Below, piece by piece: positions 9,551 to 18,431 of a DNA stretch of 64,000 nt. Position 1 is the stretch's first letter; every line of letters begins with the position of its first letter. The position numbers were made by a program, and so were the translations under genes. The stretch is taken from contig NZ_JARKVC010000039.1 of assembly GCF_029851875.1 (NCBI RefSeq), positions 62,001-126,000 of the forward strand. The letters run 5' to 3'. Source of the DNA: Actinomyces sp. Lineage in GTDB: Bacteria; Actinomycetota; Actinomycetes; Actinomycetales; Actinomycetaceae. Under the pieces are notes generated by a model. That model was not told where the DNA came from and did not search any database. It was given only the letters and a program-made list of their open reading frames with translations.

Positions 9551-12504
9551 CAGTCGTTCTCGCTCTCGAAGGCGGTGGGGGCGGGGCAGGTGCAGGTGAG
9601 GTGGCGGTCTCCCCAGGCGTTGTCGATCCTGGCCACAGGGGCGAAGTACTTGTCCTTCCTCGCCCCCGGCAGCGGGAAGGCGGCCTGTGTGCGGGTGTAG
9701 GCGCGGTCCCACTCCTCCCCGGCCACCTGGGCCAGGGTGTGGGGGCTGCGGCGCAGCACCGAGTCCTCGATGCTCACCGTGCCGGCGGCGACCTCGTCGA
9801 TCTCGGCGCGGATGGCGCGCATGGCTGCGATGAAGCGGTCCAGCTCCGCCAGGGGCTCGGACTCGGTGGGCTCGACCATGAGCGTGCCGGCCACCGGGAA
9901 GGACAGGGTGGGGGCGTGGAAGCCGTAGTCGATGAGGCGCTTGGCCACGTCCTCGGCCGTGACCCCGGTCTGCCTGGTCAGCTCTCGCAGGTCGAGGATG
10001 CACTCGTGGGCCACGAAGCCGTCGTGGGTGTAGAGCGTGGGGAAGGAGCTGGCGAGCCGGCGCGAGAGGTAGTTGGCGCTCGCGATCGCGGACAGCGTCA
10101 CCTCGCGCAGGTCGGCGTCGTCGAGCAGGGCGAGGTAGGCCCAGGCCAGCGGCATGACCCCGGCTGAGCCGAAGCGTGTGCCCATGACCGGGGCACCGGC
10201 GAAGCCGACGTCCGGGTCACCCTCCTCAGGCGTGGCTGAGCCCTGCGGGCCGGCGGGCAGGTAGGGCGCCAGGTGGGACTTGACCGCCACCGGACCCACC
10301 CCCGGGCCACCACCGCCGTGGGGGATCGCGAAGGTCTTGTGCAGGTTGAGGTGGGAGCAGTCCCCACCCAGGTCCCCGGGGCGCAGCAGCCCGGTCAGCG
10401 CGTTGAGGTTGGCGCCGTCGATGTAGACCTGACCGCCCGCCTCGTGCACCAGGCGCGTGACCTCGGTGACCTGCGGCTCGAAGACACCGTGGGTGGAGGG
10501 GTAGGTGAGCATGATGGCGGCCACCTGCTCACCCAGCTCAGCCAGCAGCTGACGCAGGTGCTCGACGTCGATCGACCCGTCCTCAGCGGTCTTGACCACC
10601 TTGACGCCCAGGCCCGCTCCGGCAGCCGAGGCCGCGTTGGTGCCGTGAGCGGAGGCCGGGACGAGGACCAGGTCTCGCTGGCCCTGCCCCTGGGCGGCCA
10701 GGTAGTGCTTGATCGCGAGCAGGCCGGTGAGCTCACCCTGTGCGCCGGAGGCCGGCTGCAGGCTCACCCGGTCATAGCCGGTCAGGGCGGCCAGACGGTC
10801 CGCGAGCTCGCCGAGCAGAGCCCGCCATCCCGCCGTCTGCGAGGCGGGTGCGTAGGGGTGGATGCCGGCGAGCGCCGGGTCCAGCCAGGCTGCGGACTCC
10901 ACGGCGGCGTTGAGCTTGAGGGTGCACGAGCCCAGCGGGATCATCGAGCGGTCCAGCGCCAGGTCCCGGTCCGCCAGGCGGCGCAGGTAGCGCACGAGCG
11001 CGGCCTCGCTGCGGTAGGCGTGGAAGGTGGGGTGGGTGAGGTAGTCGCTCGTGCGGGCCAGCTGCGCCGGCAGTGCCAGGTTCTCGGCCTGCTCGTCAGT
11101 GGGCACCAGCTCCAGGTCCCCCGGCTCGGCGTCGGTGAGGACCTCGATGACGCGGGCGACGTCCTCGTCCGTGGTGGTCTCGTTGGTGGACAGGCCCACG
11201 TGGTCGGCGTCCAGCAGCCGCAGGTTGTAGCCCGCTGCCTGCGCGCGCGCCACGGCGGTCTGGGCGGCGCCGGGCAGGTGGACGCTGAGGGTGTCGAAGA
11301 AGCTGAGGTGCTCCAGCTCGACTCCTGCGTCCAGGAGGCCGACGGCGATACGAGCGGCCTGACGGTGGGTGTGCTCGGCGATGGCGCGCAGGCCCTGCGG
11401 CCCGTGGTAGACGGCGTAGAAGGCGGCGACGACCGCCAGCAGCGCCTGTGCGGTACAGATGTTGGACGTGGCCTTCTCACGCCGGATGTGCTGCTCGCGG
11501 GTCTGGAGGGCCAAGCGGTAGGCGGGTGCGCCCTCGGCGTCCACGCTCACGCCCACGATGCGGCCGGGCAGCTGGCGCTGGAGCCCGCGGGCCACGGCCA
11601 TGAAGCCGGGGTGCGGTCCGCCGAAGAACAGGGGAACGCCCAGGCGCTGGGCGCTTCCCACGGCGATGTCGGCGCCCTGCGCGCCGGGCTCAGTGAGCAG
11701 GGTGAGGGCCAGCGGGTCGGCGTCGACGGCGGCCAGGCCACCACGCTCGTGGACGGCCTCGATCGCGGGAGCCAGGTCCACGACGGCGCCGCGGGTCGTC
11801 GTGGCTGCCAGCACCGCTCCGAGGACCGGGGCGCCCGCCTCCAGGCCCGGGACCTCGCCGGAGGCGATGGCGGCCGGGGTGGTGGTGATCCTGGGGACGG
11901 ACAGGGCGTCGAGGCGGGCGGCGGCGACCTGGAGGCACTGGGGGTGCAGGCCCTCGTCCAGCAGGACGGGGAGGCCCTCCGCCTTGCGGGTGGCGCGGGC
12001 CATGAGCAGGCAGGCCTCGGCCACGGCCGTGGCCTCGTCCAGCAGCGAGGTGCAGGCCACCGGCAGGCCGGTGAGGTCGCAGACGAGGGTCTGGAAGAGC
12101 AGCTGGGCCTCGAGCCGGCCCTGGCTGATCTCAGCCTGGTAGGGGGTGTACGACGTCGTCCAGGCAGGGTTGGACAGGACGTCACGCACGATGACGGCCG
12201 GGGTGGTCGTGGGGTGGTAGCCGCGTCCGATCATCTCCACGTGGTGGTGGTCGTTGGCGGCGGCGAGCCGGCGCATGACGTCGGTGACCGCGGCCTCGCT
12301 CAGGCCTCCTGCGGCGCTGGAGGGCTCGGCGTGCTCCGGGGAGGCCGGGCGTGGCAGCCCAGCAGGCACGACGGCGTCGGCCAGCTCCTCCAGGGTGGCG
12401 ACCCCGAGCGTGCGCAGCATCGGCGAGCCGGCGTCGTGCAGGGCCTCGTAGGCCCCGATATGACGGGTGACAAAGGGGGCGTGGGTGTCGGTAGGGCGCG
12501 TCAT
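9550..12504 (-). CDS. gcvP: Glycine dehydrogenase (decarboxylating), GcvP
   Basis: GcvP is the pyridoxal-phosphate P-protein that decarboxylates glycine onto the lipoyl arm of GcvH. The 984-residue chain carries both halves of the fused enzyme. The PLP-binding lysine is in HLNLHKTFAIPHGGGG, about residue 720. The ATG at 12504 has an excellent GGAGGT ribosome site six bases upstream; an upstream start at 12537 lacks one. It is the first gene of the gcv operon and has its own promoter. Confidence 0.97.
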   Translation of the reverse strand: MTRPTDTHAPFVTRHIGAYEALHDAGSPMLRTLGVATLEELADAVVPAGLPRPASPEHAEPSSAAGGLSEAAVTDVMRRLAAANDHHHVEMIGRGYHPTTTPAVIVRDVLSNPAWTTSYTPYQAEISQGRLEAQLLFQTLVCDLTGLPVACTSLLDEATAVAEACLLMARATRKAEGLPVLLDEGLHPQCLQVAAARLDALSVPRITTTPAAIASGEVPGLEAGAPVLGAVLAATTTRGAVVDLAPAIEAVHERGGLAAVDADPLALTLLTEPGAQGADIAVGSAQRLGVPLFFGGPHPGFMAVARGLQRQLPGRIVGVSVDAEGAPAYRLALQTREQHIRREKATSNICTAQALLAVVAAFYAVYHGPQGLRAIAEHTHRQAARIAVGLLDAGVELEHLSFFDTLSVHLPGAAQTAVARAQAAGYNLRLLDADHVGLSTNETTTDEDVARVIEVLTDAEPGDLELVPTDEQAENLALPAQLARTSDYLTHPTFHAYRSEAALVRYLRRLADRDLALDRSMIPLGSCTLKLNAAVESAAWLDPALAGIHPYAPASQTAGWRALLGELADRLAALTGYDRVSLQPASGAQGELTGLLAIKHYLAAQGQGQRDLVLVPASAHGTNAASAAGAGLGVKVVKTAEDGSIDVEHLRQLLAELGEQVAAIMLTYPSTHGVFEPQVTEVTRLVHEAGGQVYIDGANLNALTGLLRPGDLGGDCSHLNLHKTFAIPHGGGGPGVGPVAVKSHLAPYLPAGPQGSATPEEGDPDVGFAGAPVMGTRFGSAGVMPLAWAYLALLDDADLREVTLSAIASANYLSRRLASSFPTLYTHDGFVAHECILDLRELTRQTGVTAEDVAKRLIDYGFHAPTLSFPVAGTLMVEPTESEPLAELDRFIAAMRAIRAEIDEVAAGTVSIEDSVLRRSPHTLAQVAGEEWDRAYTRTQAAFPLPGARKDKYFAPVARIDNAWGDRHLTCTCPAPTAFESEND

Positions 12505-12530
12505 CGGGACCTCCGGTCGGAATATGGACT

Positions 12531-12569
12531 GTGTCACATCATAGGGGAGAGGTTACGAACGTGTGACAC
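12531..12569 (-). promoter_or_regulatory. gcvP promoter flanked by an inverted repeat
   Basis: On the minus strand a good -10 hexamer TATGAT lies at 12538-12543. It is bracketed by an inverted repeat, GTGTCACA (12531-12538) and TGTGACAC (12562-12569) as read on the plus strand. The position suggests an operator or cruciform at the promoter. No glycine riboswitch fold is evident in the short leader. Confidence 0.5.
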
Positions 12570-12615
12570 GACGGCGCGGGTCGCTGTCCGAGGTGGAAGG
12601 CGACCCGCGCCGTCG
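12569..12615 (-). terminator. Terminator of the alpha-galactoside operon
   Basis: A perfect 16-bp GC-rich stem (12569-12584 with 12600-12615) and a 15-nt loop lie 40 bp after the stop of the sugar-binding lipoprotein gene. It separates that operon from the gcvP promoter immediately downstream. Confidence 0.8.
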
Positions 12616-12654
12616 TCGTGCTCGGCGGGTGGTCCTGCCGCGGCTCCTGCGCGC

Positions 12655-14064
12655 TCAGTCCTTGGCCGAGGTCTCGAACAGCAGGTTGATCTGCCTGTTG
12701 GCGGCGCTGAGCGTCGCAGCCGGCTGGCGCTCAGCCCACAGGGCGTCCATGGCCGGGGTGAGGATCGCCGTGACGTCAGCACCGAAGTAGGTCAGGGGGA
12801 AGAAGAACGTCGTCCCCTCCTTCACGTGGTCGGTGAAGGGATCAGTGGGAAGACCGGTCTCCTCGAACTTTGCCACCGCCTTGGCCGAGGAGGAGGCGAT
12901 CGCCGGGAAGACGATCCCGTAGGAGGCGACGATGTCCTGCGCCTCCTGGGTCCCCAGGAAGGACACCCACCTCGAGGCGTTCTCGATGTTCCTGGACTGC
13001 TTGGCGACGGAGTCTCCCAGACCGTTGAACAGGCTGGTGCTCGTGCCGTTGGGGCCCACCGGGTTGCGGGCCAGCCCCACCTCGATGTCCAGGCCGGCGT
13101 AGGTGTTGAACATCCACGAGCCGTTGAAGCACATGGCGATCGAGCCCGAGGCGAGCTGGACGTCGGTGGAGGTGGTGGAGGAGAAGGCACCGTTGGGGCA
13201 CAGGTACCCCTTGTCCACCAGGCCGAAGTACCAGTCCAGCGCCTCGTGGACAGTGGGGTCGTCGTAGCGGTAGCGGGTGCCCCAGGTCCTCTGGTCGGTG
13301 TAGTACCAGTCCCCGGCCGAGCCCGTGAAAGGGCTCCACTGGGTCTGGCCGTGCCCGCCGCCACCAGCGTCCTGGACACCCAGGCCGTAGACGGCCACGC
13401 GGGTGGGGTCGAAGCCCTCCTCGTCACCGCGCACGCCGTTCTTGTCCACGGTCAGGCGAGCCAGGACGCGCTCGAAGGAGCCGCCGTCCTGCGGGTTCCA
13501 GTCCCAGCCGTCGAGCTCGGACTCGCTGATCCCGGCCTGGGCGAGCATCGTCTTGTTGTAGAACACGGCCACGGTGTCCCAGTCCTTGGGGCAGCCGTAC
13601 TGCCTGCCGTCCTCGCCCTTCCACAGGTCGATGAGCCCCTCCTGGAAGGCGGAGGTATCGACGTCGGCCCAGGCGGCCTGCTCGTCCAGCGGGACCAGGA
13701 CGTCGAGGTCGACGAACTGGGCGAACTTGGAGATGTGGTCGGTGAAGACGTCCGGCCCGGTGCCGGCGATGAAGCCGGCTGTCAGCTTGGTCCAGTAGTC
13801 GGTCCAGCCGATCTGGGTGATGTTGACCTTGATGCCGGTCTTGTCCTCGAAGACCCGGGCGCACTCCTCGTAGGCGGGTTGCTGGGCGGAGTCCCACAGC
13901 CAGTACTCCACCGCTCCGCCGGCCTGGCGGTCGGTGGAGGAGGAGCATGCTGCCAGGGTCGCGGCACCGGCCGCGGTGACGAGCCCGCACAGGAACCCGC
14001 GGCGGGACAGGGGGCTGCGCAGTGCCGGGAGGGCGGTGGCGAGATGCGTGTGCGTGGATGTCAT
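12655..14064 (-). CDS. ABC sugar-binding lipoprotein (CUT1 family)
   Basis: This is the extracellular solute-binding component of a carbohydrate ABC importer, most likely for alpha-galactosides given the GH36 gene in the operon. The N-terminus has an RR-containing signal (SRRGFL) and a lipobox LAAC, so it should be a membrane-anchored lipoprotein, possibly Tat-exported. The mature part follows the type-1 binding-protein pattern (YWLWDS, TGIKVNITQIGWTDYW, FNGSWMFNTYAG). ATG 14064 has GAGG upstream; a GTG at 14076 overlapping the permease stop is also possible. Unusually, it is last in the operon. Confidence 0.9.
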   Translation of the reverse strand: MTSTHTHLATALPALRSPLSRRGFLCGLVTAAGAATLAACSSSTDRQAGGAVEYWLWDSAQQPAYEECARVFEDKTGIKVNITQIGWTDYWTKLTAGFIAGTGPDVFTDHISKFAQFVDLDVLVPLDEQAAWADVDTSAFQEGLIDLWKGEDGRQYGCPKDWDTVAVFYNKTMLAQAGISESELDGWDWNPQDGGSFERVLARLTVDKNGVRGDEEGFDPTRVAVYGLGVQDAGGGGHGQTQWSPFTGSAGDWYYTDQRTWGTRYRYDDPTVHEALDWYFGLVDKGYLCPNGAFSSTTSTDVQLASGSIAMCFNGSWMFNTYAGLDIEVGLARNPVGPNGTSTSLFNGLGDSVAKQSRNIENASRWVSFLGTQEAQDIVASYGIVFPAIASSSAKAVAKFEETGLPTDPFTDHVKEGTTFFFPLTYFGADVTAILTPAMDALWAERQPAATLSAANRQINLLFETSAKD

Positions 14065-14072
14065 CTGGTGCC

Positions 14073-15011
14073 TCACTTGATGCCGTTGAAGCCGATGGAG
14101 TTGACGATGCGCTTGGCGAAGGCCGCGAAGAGCAGCAGCATCGGCAGCGCGGCGACCAGCGTGGCCGCCATGAGGCCCGACCAGTCCGGCCCGGTCTGCG
14201 GGGCCTGGGACTTGAAGACCGCCAGGGCCACGGTGAGCACGCGCGAGGAGTCGGTGTAGGAGACCAGCAGGGGCCAGAAGTAGTCGTTCCAGGCCGTGAT
14301 GTAGGTCAGGATCGCCAGCGTGGAGATCGGGGCCTTGGCCATGGGCAGGATGAGGGTGAAGAACACCCTCACCTTCGAGGCGCCGTCCAGCAGGGCGGCC
14401 TCCTCCAGCTCGCGCGGGATGTTCATGAAGAACTGCCTGAGGAAGAAGACGGCGAAGGGCGTCATGAGCATGGTCGGCAGCGCGACACCGGGAAGGGTGT
14501 CGATGAGGTGGAGCTGCTTGACCAGGACGAAGTTGGGCAGCAGCGTGAAGATCGAGGGCACCATGAGGGCGGCCAGGAAGACGCCGAAGACCGTGTCCCG
14601 GCCCGGCCAGCGCAGGCGGGAGAAGGAGTAGGCGGCCATCGCCGAGAAGAACACCTGCCCGACGGTCACCAGCGTGGCCACCACGACGGAGTTGCGCAGG
14701 TAGAGCCAGAAGCTGATGGCGGCGCCGCTTCCGCCGTCGGCCAGTGCCTCCTCGGTGGACTGCATACCGAAGACGCGTTCAAAGCCACGCAGGTTGGCCT
14801 CCACCGGCAGCAGGCTGGTGGGGTCGGAGGCGATGCCCGCGTTGGAGGACAGGGCCGTGCGCAGCACCCAGTAGAAGGGCAGCAGCGTGAAGGCCAGGAT
14901 GAGGACCATGGCGGTCCAGGCCAGCACCCGTCCCAGCGAGGGACGCCTGCGCGGCGCGCCGCTCCTGCCAGCGGAGCGGGGGACCGGGACGGAGGATGTC
15001 GTCGTTGTCAT
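14073..15011 (-). CDS. Carbohydrate ABC transporter permease, MsmG/MalG type
   Basis: A 312-residue inner-membrane subunit with about six transmembrane segments. The EAA loop that docks the ATPase is present (EEAALLDGASKVRVFFTLILPMAK). It ends with FNGIK, close to the usual GxxKG end of MalG-type permeases. It follows the first permease by 13 bp and abuts the binding-protein gene. Sugar specificity cannot be read from the permease. Confidence 0.93.
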   Translation of the reverse strand: MTTTTSSVPVPRSAGRSGAPRRRPSLGRVLAWTAMVLILAFTLLPFYWVLRTALSSNAGIASDPTSLLPVEANLRGFERVFGMQSTEEALADGGSGAAISFWLYLRNSVVVATLVTVGQVFFSAMAAYSFSRLRWPGRDTVFGVFLAALMVPSIFTLLPNFVLVKQLHLIDTLPGVALPTMLMTPFAVFFLRQFFMNIPRELEEAALLDGASKVRVFFTLILPMAKAPISTLAILTYITAWNDYFWPLLVSYTDSSRVLTVALAVFKSQAPQTGPDWSGLMAATLVAALPMLLLFAAFAKRIVNSIGFNGIK

Positions 15012-15024
15012 GGCTGTCTCCTTC

Positions 15025-15936
15025 TCAGTCCAGGTCCGTCTGGCCGGCGCGCGTCATCTTGTACTGCAGCGCGGTGATGGCTGCCAGGATGATGAGCAGC
15101 CCCACGGCCAGGGCCGAGGCGTAGCCGAACTGGAAGCGGCCGAAGGCCAGGTCGTAGATGTAGTACTGGAGCACGCGCGTGGCGTTGACCGGGCCGCCCT
15201 GGGTGGTCACCGAGACGGTGTCGAAGACCTGGAAGGAGCCGATCATCGTCATGATGAGCACCAGCGCCAGGATCGGGCGCAGCAAGGGCACGGTGATCTT
15301 CCAGAACATGCGCCACTCGCTGGCCCCGTCCACCTTGCCGGCCTCGTAGACCGTGCTCGGGATGGACTGGAGCCCGGCGAAGATCAGCAGGGCGGTGTAG
15401 CCCACGTGCCTCCACACGTTGATGACGGCGATGGTGGGGATGGCCAGCGTCGAGGAGAAGAAGTTGACGCTGCTGCCAAAGAGCGCCTCGATGATCTCGT
15501 TGGTGATACCCAGGGTGTTGTCCAGGATCCACAGCCACAGCATGGCGGCTACGACGTTGGACACGAGGTAGGGGGTCAGCACCAGCGAGCGCACGATCGT
15601 GGACTGGGTGAGCCTCTGCATGAGCACGGCGATGAGCAGGGCCAGGATCGTCTGCAGGCCGATGTTGATCACCACGTACTCCACGGTGACCACCACGGCG
15701 TTCCAGAAGACCTTGTCCTGGACCATGCGCGAGTAGTTCTGGATCCCGATGAACTTCTCCGGGGTCAGCAGGTTGTACTCGGTGAAGGACAGCCAGATGC
15801 CACGGACGAGGGGCCAGATGTAGAAGGCGATGAGGCCGATGCCGGCCGGCAGGATGAAGCCCAGACCGAGCCGTAGATCGGTCCTGGGCCGCCGGCGCGT
15901 GGCGCCTGCGGGACGGGAGGGTGCGGAGAGGGACAT
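15025..15936 (-). CDS. Carbohydrate ABC transporter permease, MsmF/MalF type
   Basis: A 303-residue membrane subunit with six predicted transmembrane helices and the EAA motif YEAGKVDGASEWRMFWKITVPLLRP split over residues 195-220. ATG 15936 is preferred over the in-frame ATG at 15948 because GGAAGG lies at proper spacing before it. It sits 84 bp downstream of the GH36 gene. No ATP-binding subunit is encoded in this operon; CUT1 importers of this type commonly share one ATPase (MsmK/MsiK-like) encoded elsewhere. Confidence 0.93.
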   Translation of the reverse strand: MSLSAPSRPAGATRRRPRTDLRLGLGFILPAGIGLIAFYIWPLVRGIWLSFTEYNLLTPEKFIGIQNYSRMVQDKVFWNAVVVTVEYVVINIGLQTILALLIAVLMQRLTQSTIVRSLVLTPYLVSNVVAAMLWLWILDNTLGITNEIIEALFGSSVNFFSSTLAIPTIAVINVWRHVGYTALLIFAGLQSIPSTVYEAGKVDGASEWRMFWKITVPLLRPILALVLIMTMIGSFQVFDTVSVTTQGGPVNATRVLQYYIYDLAFGRFQFGYASALAVGLLIILAAITALQYKMTRAGQTDLD

Positions 15937-16020
15937 GTTTCCTTCCATATCTCTTGCTGAGATGGAGACGGAGGCTGACGGGAGGTGGCAGGTGGAGGAC
16001 CGGCAGGCCCTTGACCTGCC

Positions 16021-18207
16021 TCAGGCTGCTGGGTCGACCGCGCTGGCGCGCACGAGCACGAGGTGGTCGGGGTGGAGGCTGGGCAGGGCCAGCCCGGTGG
16101 AGGAGAGGTAGGAGCCTGGCAGGACGACGCCGTCGTCCTCCATCCACGCTGCCGCCAGCCTCAGCTCGGGGTAGGCCGGGGCGGCCAGGCGCACGTGGTA
16201 ACGACGCCCGGGGTCCAGGCCGGGCAGCGGCCTGGGGGCGCAGGGCCAGGAGCGCTGCAGGCCCAGGCAGGCGATCTCGAACAGGGCCTCGTCCCCGTCC
16301 TGGCTCACCACGCCCTCGATGCGCAGGTTGTCGTCGTCGGCCAGGTCAGCGTGGACGGTCCGTCCTGAGTGCAGGAGAGGGCGCAGCTCCTTGTGCAGGG
16401 CGATGACCCGGGCCAGGCGCTCGCGGGTGGGGGCGTCGGCCTTGGTCAGGTCCCACTCCACGCCCATGTGTCCCCACAGGGCGGTGCCGGCACGGAAGTC
16501 GATGTCCAGGTCTCGCAGGGTCGTGTGCGCCCGGCCGGCTCCCACGTGCGTGCCGATGAGCTCGGGCGGAAGCAGGAGGGTGGTGCCGCGCTGGATGTCG
16601 TGGCGGTCGTGGGCGTCGATGGAGTCCGAGGCCCACACGCGCTGGGCACGCTCCATGATGCCCAGGTCGATCCGGCCACCGCCCCCGGCGCAGGACTCGA
16701 TCTCCAGGTCGGGGAAGCGCTCGTGCAGCGCGTCCAGCAGGCGGTAGAGAGCCAGGGTCTGGTCGTGGACGGCGGCGCCGCCGCTACGGCCGGCGGCGGG
16801 TGAGGCGGTCTCGTGGCCGGTAGCCACCAGCGGGGAGTTGTGGTCCCACTTCAGGTAGGCGATCCCCAGGTCCTCCACGAGGGAGGAGATGGACTCAAAG
16901 AGGTAGTCCCAGGCGCCGGGGGCGTTGAGGTCCAGCACGCGCTGGTTGCGGTGCTCAGGAGCCCCGCCGGCGCCGTCGCCCAGCACCCAGTCCGGGTGGG
17001 CACGGGCGAGGTCGGAGTCGAGGTTGACCATCTCCGGCTCGAACCAGAGGCCGAACTCCATGCCCAGGCGGTGGACGTGCTCGACCAGCGGGCGCAGGCC
17101 CTGCGACCAGGCCTCGGGCGAGACCTGCCAGTCTCCCAGGCCTGAGGTGTCGTCGCGGCGCGAGCCGAACCACCCGTCGTCGAGCACGTAGCGCTCGATG
17201 CCGACGCTGGCGGCGGCGTCGGCCAGGGCCTTGAGCTTGTCCAGGTCGTGGTTGAAGTAGACGGCCTCCCAGGTGTTGAGAAGGACCGGGCGCGGGCGCG
17301 AGGGGTAGGAGGGCAGGGAGCGCAGGAAGGCGTGGGTGCGGTGGGACATGTCGTCCAGGCCCTCGCCCCAGGAGAAGACGGCCCACGGGGAGGTGTAGGT
17401 GCGCTCGGTGTCCAGGAGGACCTCCCCGGGCAGGAGGAGCTCCCCGGCTCCCAGCAGCTTGCGCCCCTGCGGGGTGGAGGAGGCCAGGTGGCGGGTGTTG
17501 CCGGACCACGCCAGGTGCACGGCGTGGACGGTGCCGCTGCGGAAGCCGAAGCCTGCGCGTCCTGCCGCCAGCCACGTGGTGGCGTCGTGCCCGGGGCGTC
17601 CCTCCCAGCTCTCGCGCAGGTGGGTGCCTGCGGTCAGCGCCGTGCGCTGCAGGCAGCGCTCGGCGATGTGGCGGCCAGTCATGTCCAGCAGCTCATCGGC
17701 AGCCTCGGGCAGTGGCAGGACGGGGGTGACCTCGTCGACGAAGACCGGCGCCAGGCCCTCACCGTCCGGGCGGTCGTCGCGCACCCAGGCGCGCAGGCGC
17801 AGCAGGCCGCTGGGCTCCAGGCGCAGCTCGGTGCCCAGCCTCAGGTCGTGGACCTCGTCGGTCGCCTCGGAGACGACCACCTCGACGCTGCCTGCGGGGG
17901 CGGGCTCGGTTCGGTGGGCGTGGGTGACCTGGCCCGGGTGCGGGCTGAAGGAGGTGCCGTCGGCGCGGTGCAGGAGCACGCCGGGGCGAGAGGACCACCC
18001 CTGGGCGGGCAGGGGGAGGACGGACAGGTCGTTGGCGACCCAGGCTGTGTTGGTACCCAGCGAGGTGCGCTGGGCGCGCTCGACGTCGTCAAGGGCCCCG
18101 TGAGGCAGGTCGCCGAGGTCGGTGCCCCAGTGGCGCACCACCGGCAGGCGGTCCGGGAGGAGGTCAAGGACCACGCAGGTCCCGCCGTTGCGAAGGTGGA
18201 GGGTCAT
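16021..18207 (-). CDS. Alpha-galactosidase, glycoside hydrolase family 36
   Basis: A 728-residue cytoplasmic enzyme (no signal peptide) expected to release galactose from melibiose, raffinose and related alpha-galactosides brought in by the adjacent importer. The GH36 catalytic nucleophile is D455 in LKWDHN and the acid/base is D528 in WASDSID. The block LDDGWFGSRRDD near 342-353 is also typical. Two consecutive ATGs exist; 18207 has better spacing to GGAAGGA than 18210. It is first in the operon and divergent from a ROK regulator. Confidence 0.95.
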   Translation of the reverse strand: MTLHLRNGGTCVVLDLLPDRLPVVRHWGTDLGDLPHGALDDVERAQRTSLGTNTAWVANDLSVLPLPAQGWSSRPGVLLHRADGTSFSPHPGQVTHAHRTEPAPAGSVEVVVSEATDEVHDLRLGTELRLEPSGLLRLRAWVRDDRPDGEGLAPVFVDEVTPVLPLPEAADELLDMTGRHIAERCLQRTALTAGTHLRESWEGRPGHDATTWLAAGRAGFGFRSGTVHAVHLAWSGNTRHLASSTPQGRKLLGAGELLLPGEVLLDTERTYTSPWAVFSWGEGLDDMSHRTHAFLRSLPSYPSRPRPVLLNTWEAVYFNHDLDKLKALADAAASVGIERYVLDDGWFGSRRDDTSGLGDWQVSPEAWSQGLRPLVEHVHRLGMEFGLWFEPEMVNLDSDLARAHPDWVLGDGAGGAPEHRNQRVLDLNAPGAWDYLFESISSLVEDLGIAYLKWDHNSPLVATGHETASPAAGRSGGAAVHDQTLALYRLLDALHERFPDLEIESCAGGGGRIDLGIMERAQRVWASDSIDAHDRHDIQRGTTLLLPPELIGTHVGAGRAHTTLRDLDIDFRAGTALWGHMGVEWDLTKADAPTRERLARVIALHKELRPLLHSGRTVHADLADDDNLRIEGVVSQDGDEALFEIACLGLQRSWPCAPRPLPGLDPGRRYHVRLAAPAYPELRLAAAWMEDDGVVLPGSYLSSTGLALPSLHPDHLVLVRASAVDPAA

Positions 18208-18431
18208 CATCGTCCTTCCAAAGGCGCCGCCATGTGACGCCCTTAAAATCTTGTACCGTGAAAATAATACGTGGAGGCCGGTTTCGCAAGCCTCTGTGAC
18301 CCCTCATGCTCTGCGGGGGTGTGGCACGATGACGCCTGGTGGGGCCTTGACAGCACCTGTGCCTCCGCCGTGTGGAGACCTGTGCGCCTGCCGTTGTGAC
18401 GCGTCGTGACGGACTGACGAAAGGATCTGCT
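18208..18431. promoter_or_regulatory. Divergent control region between GH36 and ROK genes
   Basis: This 224-bp gap has a markedly AT-rich island (18243-18275) in an otherwise GC-rich window, likely holding the alpha-galactosidase promoter on the minus strand. On the plus strand TTGACA at 18347-18352 is a good -35 for the ROK gene, but the matching -10 is weak. No clean palindromic ROK operator was identified. Confidence 0.45.

Noticed and set aside
12505-12654. Glycine riboswitch upstream of gcvP
   Set aside because: The leader after TATGAT is too short, and the strong hairpin present is the terminator of the upstream operon.
10273-14259. A 1328-codon open frame on the plus strand
   Set aside because: It is antisense to gcvP and the sugar-binding protein gene, has no family motifs, and results from few stop codons in GC-rich sequence.
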